Assembly (NCBI GenBank): GCA_018697195.1
Contig: CM031878.1
Span: 34,109,640-34,173,639, forward strand
Reading direction: 5' to 3'
Origin: Certhia americana
Taxonomy: Eukaryota > Chordata > Aves > Passeriformes > Certhiidae
Length of the DNA: 64,000 nucleotides
This document shows positions 38,843-49,870 of this stretch, one piece after another. The first letter of the stretch is position 1. Each line of letters opens with the position of its first letter. The translations under genes were made by a program, and so were the position numbers. The notes below the pieces were generated by a model. It did no database searches, was not told where the DNA came from, and was given only the letters and a program-made list of their open reading frames with translations.

Positions 38843-39200
38843 ACAGAATCAGTATGGTTTGGGTTAGAAAGAACCTCAGAGATCATCTAATCACAACAGC
38901 CCTTTGCCATAAGCAGGGACATCTTCCATTAGACCAGATTGCTCAGAGCCCCATTTAACCTGGCCTTCAATACCTGCCAGGAATAAGGCATCCACAGGTA
39001 CTCTTGGCAACCTGTGCCAGTACCTCACCACCTTCACATGTAAAGAATTTCTTCCAGTATCTAATGTAAACCTGCCCTCTTTCTGCTTAAAGCCATTTCC
39101 CCATGTCCAATCACTACATACGCTTGTAAAAGTTCCTCTCCAGCTTTCCGTAGGCTTCATTTAGGTAATGAAGGCTGACAGGTCATCTCCCTAGAGACCA
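38843..39200 (-). mobile_element. CR1 LINE 3' fragment, about 360 bp
   Basis: The complement of the 3' tail ('acagaatcagtatggtttgg') is followed, in canonical order, by 'agcagggacatcttccatta', 'gaccagattgctcagagccc', 'atttaacctggccttcaa', 'gcaacctgtgccagtacctc', 'aagaatttcttccagtatct', 'cccatgtccaatcactacat' and 'ctctccagctttccgtaggc'. It is inserted in the same sense as the gene and truncated at its 5' end. The minus-strand frame from 39160 to 38891 is just this repeat. Confidence 0.95.
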
Positions 39201-40460
39201 AGACACTGACTGATACCAACTTGTGCTTTCTACAGCCTCATCCATTCATTATAGAACAAGTTAAAAAATACATTGTGGCAATACATGCTTAAAATTTTAC
39301 CTATTTACCATAATAAACAAAAACAACACTGGGTAACAGCCTGAACAGAACCTTTCAGTGGGCCTGTTCCACCTGGTGAAAAGAAAAAAACCTGAAATTA
39401 TGTAAGAAAAAAATCTATGTATTCTTCTGAGAGAATATAAATGCTTTATGGGCTCTGTTAGCCACTGCTTCCACCACCATCATTCTACAAATACCCCCAG
39501 CTGATACAAGATGAGTGCAAAGGTGACACAGCAGTTCAGTGGATCAGCAGAATAGATCAATGGGGGACAAAACTATACTGAGACCAATTTTATGCTGGCT
39601 ACCACTACACATTCAGATTAGTCTAGTCAGTTCTCTGAAGCCAGATGCATAGTATCTTCTGTCAGAAGACTGTCAAGGCCACACAGACAATGTGCCTGAA
39701 TCTCAATCAATCATACCATCAAGAATACCACCTCCACGCTCCCTCATCTTTTAAAAAAACATGACTTTCAACCTTCCCCAGCCTGTCTCCCATCTCCCAA
39801 TCCTAATATAATTCCTTGTCTATTACTTAGGTGAGAATTGAATATCGTGACTGAACAAAAGCCCACACTACTGATTCAAGCATACAGCTTGGTTGGTCAC
39901 CTGACTTTTAAAACTTTTTCCCACAAAAGATCAACCTAACAAATGAAAAAAGATTAACTGTCTTCTAAAAATACTAACAAAGAAATGTCTGTAATAGTGA
40001 TGAATTCCTGTTCAATCACGGCATATAGAATTTTAAGAGCTTAGCATCTTAAAAACTGGAAATTTCTGAAAACCTCTTCTGGGTTTTTTTTTTTTCACCA
40101 GATTTACAGCAAAGGGGAGCAATTAACCTCATCAGATAGTAAGTAGCAGAGTAACTCCTAGGAGGAGTAAGAGCTATAACAGTAAAAAGAGCTAAAATAG
40201 CAACAGAAAGGCAGTGCATGAGAAGAAAAATATTTGATTTCACCTAAATTTGTATTTCACTTGGAAGAGAGTTTTATGTCCTCTATGCTACTACTAATAC
40301 AGTGATAGAGAAAACAAAAAATATAGTTTGGTGTGTTGCTATTCCAACAGTGGAATGCAGTGGGATCACGTTTCTGCTGAAACCAAGTATGGCTAATTGC
40401 AAACAAAGCTGTGCAGAATTCAGGCTTTGGACCAGCTTGGCTTCGGAAGCGACAAATCAG

Positions 40461-40492
40461 TTGAAATGCATTATATGGAATATATATATATA

Positions 40493-40535
<43 letters not shown>

Positions 40536-40565
40536 AAGAAATATATATATGGAATGCATTATATC
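40461..40565. repeat. Compound (TA)n - A18 - (TA)n repeat flanked by a duplicated word
   Basis: A TA run (about 40481-40493), 18 A (40495-40512), a second TA run (about 40513-40534) and a third short one (40541-40550) follow each other. The word 'aatgcattatat' stands on both sides (about 40465 and 40553), so the block looks like a local duplication with slippage expansion. Confidence 0.9.
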
Positions 40566-41558
40566 CTCCCAGGAGCTGAAGCCAGTCTGTCCTACCACTC
40601 AGAACAGCATCTTTCAGGCTCACAGTTGAAGGCTACCATTGGGATGGATAATTGGTTGGTAAGACTCTGTAGCAAAACTCACTGAGGTGGAGGTGAAACT
40701 CCCCAGCTCACCTTCTAAAAAGTATCTGGAAAAGTTCTGGAGCAGAACTGGACTACCTCTTTTCCATGAAAAGAAGGCAGCAAGGCTACTATAACGAGGG
40801 TCCTACACAAAGAGCTCAGTCCCTCTGATGTGCACATGCCCCTAGGCAGACTGTGTTCTCATCCTGACATCTTATGAAGAGATCCTTACCTCTACAACAG
40901 CCTTGATCATCACCTCTGTCAACAGCTGCCACAACTGAGCTGACTTGCTTCAAGCTGGTACAGCTGTTGCTCAGGCAGTCCTTGTTAAGTGAAAACTGCT
41001 AGTACTCTATGAACTTTTCTCGATATTGCTTAAAAAGTATTATTTCCATGACACTGTATCATATCTCTTGAAAGATAGGTAAGTACAAAACTACCTCTCC
41101 AACCAAATTGAACTAGTCTAAATTAGTACCTGAGACTGATCATTTTCATCTTGGTCATAAAGACACCAAAGAATTTAAGTGACAACTCATCCAGAGACAC
41201 GAACAGAATTCCTGTAAGAAACTACCAGTCCTGATAATGCATACAGTAGCCATATTTGCATTTTCCGTAAAGTGAATGCTAGTACCATTTTATCTTCCTT
41301 GTGTGATTATGTAACTCAGTAATTGTTATTAATAGATTAAACCTCACAAGAGTTGCTTGATGTTAGGAAACATTTCAATGGCAGTTCATTTAGAATAACA
41401 GAAAAGCCTATGAAACAGGAAAGCATCTCAAATTTCAAGCAAAAAAAGCCAGAAATAGAACTAAAATGTCCTGAAGTCTGTTTCTACATCAATAGCACCA
41501 TGTTTTGCAGTTACATTAAAACCTGAACAGAGTAACTACAAAAAGCCAAGTTAGGCGA

Positions 41559-41608
41559 GTTAAATCTCAAAAAAGCACCACCCTAGTGATGGCTTTTTGA
41601 GATTTAAC
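41559..41608. repeat. Short near-perfect inverted repeat (hairpin), arms about 18 bp
   Basis: 'gttaaatctcaaaaaagc' (41559-41576) faces 'gctttttgagatttaac' (41592-41608), complementary except for one A/T length difference, around a loop of about 15 nt. The arms are too short for a known DNA transposon end pair with cargo. It could be a tiny palindromic relic or a transcribed hairpin. Confidence 0.9.
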
Positions 41609-42654
41609 AATGCACAGGTTCAAGTTAAAAACTGCTTTAGAAAAAATGGGAGAGGGGTACATATTGTTCTAGTGCCAAGTGTTTGCTCCACTGACAAAAT
41701 AACTTTAATTTAAAATCACTACATAATCTTCTTGTTTTGCTTACAAGCCACATTTGCATATTCCACTTGCTTTTTAAAAAAAAGTAAGCATATAATTATT
41801 TCACCATTCACTAAATTATCCCCTCTATATCATTTTAATGATTTATAAACATTTCATTAAGATGACTGTCAATACCCTACTCAATATTATTTCATGAATT
41901 TCTAATGTAACAACAAAAAAGAGCCTGGCAAGATGAGAAAAGATTAATTCCCAAAAAGGATGGATAGAATTTTAAGAAGTAGCTCATTAAGTAGATAATT
42001 ATCTCAAATAAGGAATATGAAACATCTACATTCATGTAGAGCAACTTGTTTCAAGAATAATCTTGACTATCTTAAAATATCTATGAAAAACTAAGCAAAT
42101 GTTATCCATTACAAACATTACGAAAGTTGTTCCATCATTTCCTTACCTACACTTCTGAAATTGTATTAACCATCTTCCTTTAAAAAGGGAAAGAATACCT
42201 CCCATTATGTGGACAGCTAGTCTGAGTGCTTTCTACAGCAGAAAAATCCTCTTACAAATTTCATCTGATTGTCCTTGAGACAATAATAAAGTTAGTCATT
42301 CTCGTGCTGCCATAAAACTTAGAGAAACAATATACCCATCCTCACACTACAAGTGATGCACTCAAAATAGTTCAAGTGAGGACTACTATAAGGCCTAAGA
42401 AAGATACTGTATTACTGAAAAACTGGAAGGAAATGAAAGACAGAACTGAAACATAAAAATCAGTTGATATTCTGTAGCTTCTTAATATTAATTTAAGCTT
42501 TTTCGTGAACCAGAACCTCAAACACTTTTACAGGAAATGCAGTTTATCAAATACAGTTTTGTGCCAGGCAATCAAAACTGCACTGCAAAACTATTATGCA
42601 GATAGACACAACTCATTACTGAAAGTCAGCATCCTCTTCTCTCCACCTTCAACT

Positions 42655-42790
42655 CAGAAAAAGCTCCAGACTCAACCAACCAACAAAAGAAACCCCAAAC
42701 CAGCAAGCCCCCCCCCCAATCAAAACAACCAGACAAATCAACAACAAAAAATACCAGCACCACCTAAGAACCCATCCAACTAAACAGAAC
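42655..42790 (+). repeat. A/C-rich low-complexity tract
   Basis: G is nearly absent for about 130 bp ('caaccaaccaacaaaagaaa', 'aagccccccccccaa'-type runs, 'caaatcaacaacaaaaaata'). Its reading frame product, rich in Pro, Asn, Gln and Lys, is a composition artefact. Confidence 0.85.
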
Positions 42791-45700
42791 CTCCTCAACT
42801 TTTATAGCTACAAACAGATAACTTTCACCATTTTAGAGGTATCTTATTACGGTTTAGGTGTAATTCAGAGGAAAGAAAGCAAGAGAAGAGATAAAACGTG
42901 TGCCTTCACAGAGAACAAGTAATTCCTCAAGAATTTACACAGCTTAATAAATGGGTTCAAAGCAGGACAGGATCCCACCTTGTGTGACCTTCTCCTCCCT
43001 TCTCATGAAAGGATACCTCTGATAAACTACAGACTCCCTAAAGAGAATCAACTCTTCCCAGTCTGTGCTTAATTTTCCATTTTATACATTTTGGAGCAAC
43101 TTCAACAAATTCTGCCTAAAGAACTTATCTGTGCAGAAAAAAGTATAATAAATCAAATTTCACCCTGAAAAATATTTTCTTGATCCTACTCACAACTCAA
43201 CTGAACAGCAAACTTGAAAATCAGTCTGTTGGCTGCTGTTCTTCCATGGAAATGTTATAAACAAAAGGAGAAGCCAACATCAACATTTGTAAAAAGAAGG
43301 TGTAATGCAAATTCTTACCTTCCTTGCACAGAGGAAAGGCAAAACCTGTCTTTAGAAACTTGTGTGTGATTAATTTCAAATGCATGTAGGAAAATGCATA
43401 TGAGGGAAAGCAGACTCAGGAGATTCCAAGGCACAGGCAAGTCAGAATTGACCATTTAGTACCTTCCTTAAGATGAGTATAGCATACAATTATCTATAAA
43501 TCGACACGCATGTTTTCTGTGAACTACTTCTTGCAAACTACTTAATAGAAAATGGTAATAACATGCTAACCACCACTTGATTTTCTGTGAAAACTACCTT
43601 AACTACTAATTGGAGAGATATTTGGCTTAGGATTTAAATCTTTTATGCTTCCTTCATATTTCATCTCAGTTCCCCACCTCTGCACCTAAGCTGGACCGAA
43701 AATGATGAGGGCTAAGAGAGGCCATACAACACTACGTGTCCTGCAGGTCTCCAGGAGGATTCTACAGGAATTTCAGTATGAGATTTAAGTTTCTCTGTAG
43801 TGCAAGGTAAGTTTTGAGTTAGCTCCAAATTTTTGTTAAGGAAGATACATAAAATTTACTTACCTAATAATTAAGCCTTTCAAGTTCCCTTTACCTTCTG
43901 TTACTCAGAAGGATTATGAAGACATCAACTCAACTCTTATCCCTAGCAACTCTGAGACACCATTTCAGGGTGATTAATCAGAAGCAAGGACGAATACTGG
44001 TAGCATTTATTAAAGGTTCCTTTATTTTTACAACAGAAGGGAATAAAATACCTTTACTACTTTAAACCAAACATCTTCAGAAAAACTGGTCTTCATGTCT
44101 AAGACACTGCAACAGAGTTTGGCCATCTGTGTTTTCCCCCATACCAAGGGCTAACATTCTTCTACCCTACAGAAAACTGCAAAAGGTGACTACTTCTCTC
44201 TAGGTATGTTCAATCATGAAACATAATTATAACACAAAAGAACATACAAACAAAACAACAGCTGTATTTACCAAGGACACAAAACCTTACAGTTTGCATG
44301 GTCTGCTTTCCTAAGGTATAGCTAGCAATTCTGTGACCTGTTTTCTAACCTGTGTTTTAAAGAAGTACTATAGTACTCAGAGTATACTGGAAATGTACTT
44401 GCATCCATCTGAAATACCATTATAACCCAGTATATTACGTAATTTTCTTAACAGTAAGTTAGCAACAGTTAAGTGCAAAAACTTGAAAATAACCTTTGAA
44501 AAGGTTGGGGTTTTTAAAGTAATATTTACTCTGTTCTAGGTTTGTGAGCTCTGTTTTGATGAAACTTTTGACCTACCACTCATACAAAAGGCTCCATCCA
44601 GGAGCTGAAAGTACACAGTACAGCATTTTCTTTCTTAGAATGTGAATATGTTTACAAGTGCATTGCTTTGCTATACTTAGTATATTACTAAAACTAGCAT
44701 AAAAATGATTTCACTGAAAATAAGCTTTATGAATAACCGCACATTTGTTATGATCAAGTATTTATGTCAAGTAACATTTCTGATGGTAACTTATTACCTG
44801 AAATTAAAGACTAAGTACTGCAACTGTTTGTAAGCATTTTGTAACATTTTTTCCTTAAGAATGGTTGGCCACTGCTTCCAAGAACAATATTCACTCCAGT
44901 TCCAAGTTTTAGTCTAGATATCATGAAGCACTTCTTCCAAGAGAGAAATGCAAATGAATGAACAGAAAACCCCTCTACTTTTCCACCTTTTTGTATGTCC
45001 TTCATTCATGACAAAGAAAGAATATTTTCATATGGATTGAGAGGATTTAAAGATAAGGAAGAAAAGCAAATCATGCTGGTTCTTCTTAAAAATGAAGAGA
45101 ATAAAATTTCCCCACAAAGCTATTTCAGGTGTTTCTGTATTAGGTTATGTACTCCCAAAGAAGACATTCAAGCTCTTCCCTGGGTCACTTCTGCTTGTGC
45201 TTTTTTTCCATCCCCTGTTCATGCTTCAGAGCTCTCTGTGATCTCTGTACTAGTATGACAACATGAAAGCTACACATGAACACCTAATTAGACAACAGTC
45301 AACTTAGGAGTATAACTATCAAACTTATATTAGAAACATAGAGGAACGACATATCAGATGCTGGTATGCAGATACCTGTCAGACAGCTTCCCCGGTAAAT
45401 TCACAGGCAGCACTAGACGTGAGAGAGGTTTCTTTCAAGCCTCAAATATTCCCCTAGCACTAAAATTATGAAGTAATTTTTGCTTCAGTCTAAATACACA
45501 CAAACAAGTACAAACAAAACACAGGGTCTTGCAAGCAGAGCCCTGAACTGACCGCAGTAAGGAATCTGCTGAAGTCATTTAGTTTTTTAATACTACACAT
45601 TACAAGTCTATTACACATTGTGTATCTTTCTGGTTTCCTAGAGGAACGCATCTTGAGAGTATCATAAAGGAAATACTTAGTGGGGTAAGTAAAAGTCTTA

Positions 45701-45900
45701 CAGTAAGTACTTTTCTCTAGCATTTAAGCCCTTTCTCTCATGCTGCTGTGAAGGTGATGGTCCTCCTTCCCCAGAAAGACTGAAGAGGTCGTGGTAACTG
45801 AAACCTATGCCCATCTAGTTTCAGGCCCTCTCACTGAGTGAGCATCCATTTCACTCCCACATACCACCAACCTGGCTACTCCATTTGGGATGTCATTGTC

Positions 45901-46640
45901 ATTACAGCTGACCACAACATTAAACTGGAAGGGGGGTGAGGTGGGAGGAGCTCAGGCCTTTTAGAAGGAACAAAGAATATCTAGAATGGGCAGGCAGCTT
46001 CAGCAGATATTGACTCCTGGGAGGGAAAAAGAGGTGAACTTAGGAGCACAAAGGCAAGTCCAGGGCAGACACTGCTTTCAAATCAGTAGAGTAGCCCTGG
46101 GAAGAGCTTTTGCCATCCCCAACAAGGCAAAGCTCCTCCTGGCTGGCCTTCACCCCATGGACATGCAGGGCTGCGGAGCCCAGGGCTGTTCCTCCTGCCA
46201 GTCTCCTTCCACGTGCAAGTTTCTCAGAGGCTATTCAGAAACCATCAGAGAGACTGTGTCACCAAAAGACCCATCTCTTACTACAGGCAGGGTTCCCTCA
46301 TCTCTTCACCCCCAAAGCACACACAGAACACCCAGAAGGGCTGACAAACCATGATAAGAAGCTCTGGCACAACAGCTATACAGTAAAAACATATGACTCC
46401 GTTTTTATTTTCATCACACAATACCGTGAGAGGTTCCCCTTGTTCCTACATTCACAGTGTTGCTCACAAGTTTTGTGTTTCTCAATGCACATTGGCAGGG
46501 GTGTGCACATACATTGTGAGATCCAGGCAGGCTCCAAGGCCGAGGCCGTTATAAATCCACCCAGAGGGAAGCACAGTTCCAGATATTGTGGCACACTTCC
46601 TGCAGCTTATGGCAGATCATCCTTAACTTGAGAGTGCTTT
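45901..46640 (+). other. GC-richer island carrying the longest ATG-started frame of the window; nature unknown
   Basis: The stretch is visibly richer in G and C than the surrounding intron, especially 46030-46340. It holds a 173-codon plus-strand frame (46110-46631), overlapped by a 122-codon frame (45986-46354). The 173-residue product is rich in Ser, Pro, His and Cys and has no signal peptide, membrane segment or domain that I recognise. No splice-linked partner or Kozak-like context stands out. It does not match CR1 or the LTR. Possibilities are a decayed retroelement, a lncRNA exon, a regulatory element or chance. I do not call it a gene. Confidence 0.35.
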
Positions 46641-47100
46641 TTAACTGCTACTTCCCCTAGAGAGTCACTAGTTTTTCAGAGTTTTTGCTGTCCTCTCACA
46701 TTTTATGTCTTCTGAGGCAAGAACCATACACTAATTAAGCAGCTCCTCCAAAATGAAGGTAGACCCACCCCTTGCACACTTCTTTCTCCTACAAGGAGAG
46801 GGGACCTGGGCAAGTCAGCTCATTAGCTGGATAGGAGTGACACAACTCGTATATTATCATAGCTCTTACTTCAACCATTCCAAGTCTAGCAAGTTTGGAA
46901 TAATACTGACAAAGTAAAGATTGAACAAATCATGTTTTAGTAATGTCCATGCTTATTTTAATATAAATACCACCTATGCACATACTTTCATGTGCATACA
47001 TACACACACAAAGTGATAAAGGCTCTAAAGACATAAATATACCACTGGCACTCTCTGAATTTAAGAAATCAGGTCAAGGTTAATATTAACAAAGAACAAT

Positions 47101-47178
47101 TTTATAATTAAAAAAATTATAATTAGATTTGCCACCCCCCTAAAAAAACCCCCCTGCTTTTTTTTAAGAAAAAAAAAG
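47101..47178. repeat. Two small AT palindromes around a C-run/A-run patch
   Basis: 'tataattaaaaaaattata' is a near-perfect palindrome at about 47104. Eight T facing nine A ('cttttttttaag' then an A run) form another at 47157-47178. Between them lie C6, A7 and C6 runs. Confidence 0.75.
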
Positions 47179-47372
47179 AAGTAAATCAAATAGCTAAGTT
47201 CTGAGAGGACATCCTTGCTAGCTTCACACACCACATCATATAGGTATTTCGATGGTTAGTATATGATAGAAATGCAGCATTCTTTTTACATGCTGCATTT
47301 GCTCAAGCAAATAGATGAAAAATTGAAAAAACCTTAATCTTAGGGAAAGTGAGGGATGAAAACTACTACTGG

Positions 47373-47420
47373 GTCAGTAAGAACATGGACTGTCACAGTC
47401 AGTAAGAACAGGGACAAGCA
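47373..47420. repeat. 25-bp direct repeat, two imperfect copies
   Basis: 'gtcagtaagaaca' begins both copies (47373 and 47398). The remainder is partly conserved (tggac / gggac). Confidence 0.8.
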
Positions 47421-49454
47421 GGCATATTTTATGGTCAAAGCGTCCAGTGCCATCGTTTTGCATTTACTTTTTTAACAGCAGTGTCCTAGCATGCATACTG
47501 CTCAAAGCATCACTTTGGTATGGCTGAACAGAGTGACATTTTAATATTCTGCTTCTCCAGCAGGGAAAGTCAGGTGGCAGCACTTTGGAGTTCCACCCTG
47601 TCACAGAGACAGTATTAATGGTATGTGCCCCTTCAGACTGTCCAGACAGGGCCCAGCTCCCATGCCACTGACCTGCTCAGCTGAGCAACTTCAGCAACTC
47701 AAAGGAAGAGTTTCCAGTCACATCTCTGACATGCCAAAACAGACAGCTAGGGGACTCTTATTCTCTTCGAGAGAAACTTCTAATACTCCTTAAAAAAACA
47801 TTGTTGCTGAAGTTACATATTTATTTGGACCGGATTATACAACCTGATTATATACCAGATTATTTCTTTGAAAATGTTCAGATTTTTTTTGTATTTTTAT
47901 TCACTTTACACACACACTATAAACTAAGAATGCATAGATTAATAAATAACTACTTTTTACTTATAAAGGTAATAAAATCCATGAGATAATATCACTAGTA
48001 ATTTATAATATCTCAGTGATAATATCACTCAGAACTCTGTTAAAATTGTGGATAAACAACACACCTTCTTGAGTCACAGGTAAGTATTGTTTTGCTGGAT
48101 ACGCTTACAATATTAGAAGAAATCTGCAGAAATCCATGAACTAAGCAGCATCTGAGTTAACAGCTACTGTTTTACTCAAACGTCAACTACTCTAGCCAAC
48201 AGTGTGTACCACCTAGATGTGGATATGAAGCTTAGGAAATGCCACCTTCTTTCTCTCCTAGAGTTGCCTCATTGCTCTGACCTCTTCTGAAATTACATGT
48301 TTAATAAAGTCTACATGTTCTTCATTAGCATTTAAGTAAGTTATTTGCATTATAAATCCTGGTTCATCTGAGAGAAAGTTCTAAATTCACCTAATATCCT
48401 TAGTAATTAAGCTTTCTATGGTAACAGGTTCTTGTTTTATGAACATTCATGTAATTCTGGTTTTCACATCTACTTGCATCTGGTTTCAAAAAGATTACAT
48501 TGAATATACTTCTAGCCACTTTCACTGCTATGGTGAAAGATACTTGAGAGCATGGTAACAGTAAGAATCTGTTCCTGTTATTAGTTAGTACACCACAGTA
48601 GAAATAAATTTAACTGCCAGGACGAAGAACTGTAACAGAACTGTAGTTCACACAGGCACAAGGTGGCAGAGTGAAGAACTAGTTTCTGTTAACCGTTCTT
48701 TTTCTTTCTAGAGGAAACTTTTACTTCCAGGAAATAAACATTTATTTAACACGTCATTCCTTTGCACAATAGTCAAAAAATAGGTATTTGAGTCCAAATT
48801 TTTATGTTTTAGGCTATTAAAATGTTATCCAGCAAGTAAGCATTCTTCATAATTTTTTAAAATTATAATTTCAGTTCAGCTAAAAAAACCCACAATGAAA
48901 CAACCAAGGGCATATCCAGCTGTCACCACAAACCACTAAGTTAACCATTCAAAGCTGAACAAGAATTTACGTACAACAACCACAATGGCATGACATTGAG
49001 AGGTGATTATATTTGGCACCTCTGTATTTATTTCTACTTTTGCATCATTCTTTTTATACCCATGCAGTAACAATTTAAAAAAACCCCAAAACAATCCCTT
49101 CCACTTATTCTGGTCTTACACTGGCTTGCAAATGTAAGGAGTCCCCATCCATGAAGATATGGAAGAAGCATGACAAAATTCATTCAACTTCTCAATTTTT
49201 TAAAAAGACCTTTTTTAATATAATGTAGTCTTTGATCCCTTTTGTATAGAGCTGGATTGTCTGAAAATCTATTATAAAAAACTCTGGGAAATCCAACAGA
49301 ATATATTAAAATGTTCCTTTTGTTATCAGGCTTGTTCTAGGAGAAAGGCAGGCAGAAAGAAACTATGTGCAATAGCTTATTATTATTATGTGACTAGATA
49401 ATAGCCCCCACCTTTTAGACATTTAAAAAAAAATCCCCACATTGTAATACCCCT

Positions 49455-49474
49455 ATTGCTCTAAATAGAGCAAT
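49455..49474. repeat. Perfect short palindrome
   Basis: attgctcta and tagagcaat are perfect reverse complements separated by two bases. It is a small cruciform-capable site with no evident function. Confidence 0.9.
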
Positions 49475-49639
49475 ATTGAATCTTGTGAAATAAAAGTTGG
49501 TTTTACAGAGAGTAGAAAACATTAACGTTTTTTTCAAAACATGGGAAAGTACAAAGACAAACACCGTTTTCCTATACTTACATCAAATTTTCTAACCAAG
49601 AAACCCCTCCACACAGCTTTCGCTATTGTTCTGCATAAT

Positions 49640-49870
49640 CTGCAAAATCACCACCAAGCACAAAGGAGCATGCCTACTCTCAAGCCCTCCAGCAGCTGTC
49701 CAGCCTCACCCTGCAGGTTTCTGCAGGGCACAAGCCAGGAGAGGAGCAGCTGTGTGTGGCAGAAACAATTTCTGCCTGGGACATGATGGTGGGAGCTGCC
49801 AGCCAGTTTGGTCCTTGGGGAGGGAGTACCAGGAAACAGCCCTTCCACCACTCACTGACTAGAAGCTGAC
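49640..49870. other. GC-richer patch of unknown nature
   Basis: About 230 bp around 'cctcaccctgcaggtttctgcagggc' and 'ggagctgccagcc' is markedly GC-richer than its flanks and gives overlapping short frames on both strands. No protein or repeat family was recognised. Confidence 0.4.

Larger units (their letters stand above)
39201..45900. other. Intronic stretch with no recognised gene or transposon
   Basis: Contains the compound AT/poly(A) repeat at 40461, the hairpin at 41559 and an A/C-rich tract at 42655. I see no exon and no recognised mobile element. Confidence 0.55.

Noticed and set aside
40257..40598. 113-codon minus-strand frame with Tyr-Ile repeats and a Phe run
   Set aside because: It is the translation of the TA and poly(A) microsatellite block, not a membrane protein.
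42505..42783. Plus-strand frame ending in a Pro/Asn/Gln/Lys-rich tail
   Set aside because: The tail is the A/C-rich low-complexity tract. No gene-like features.
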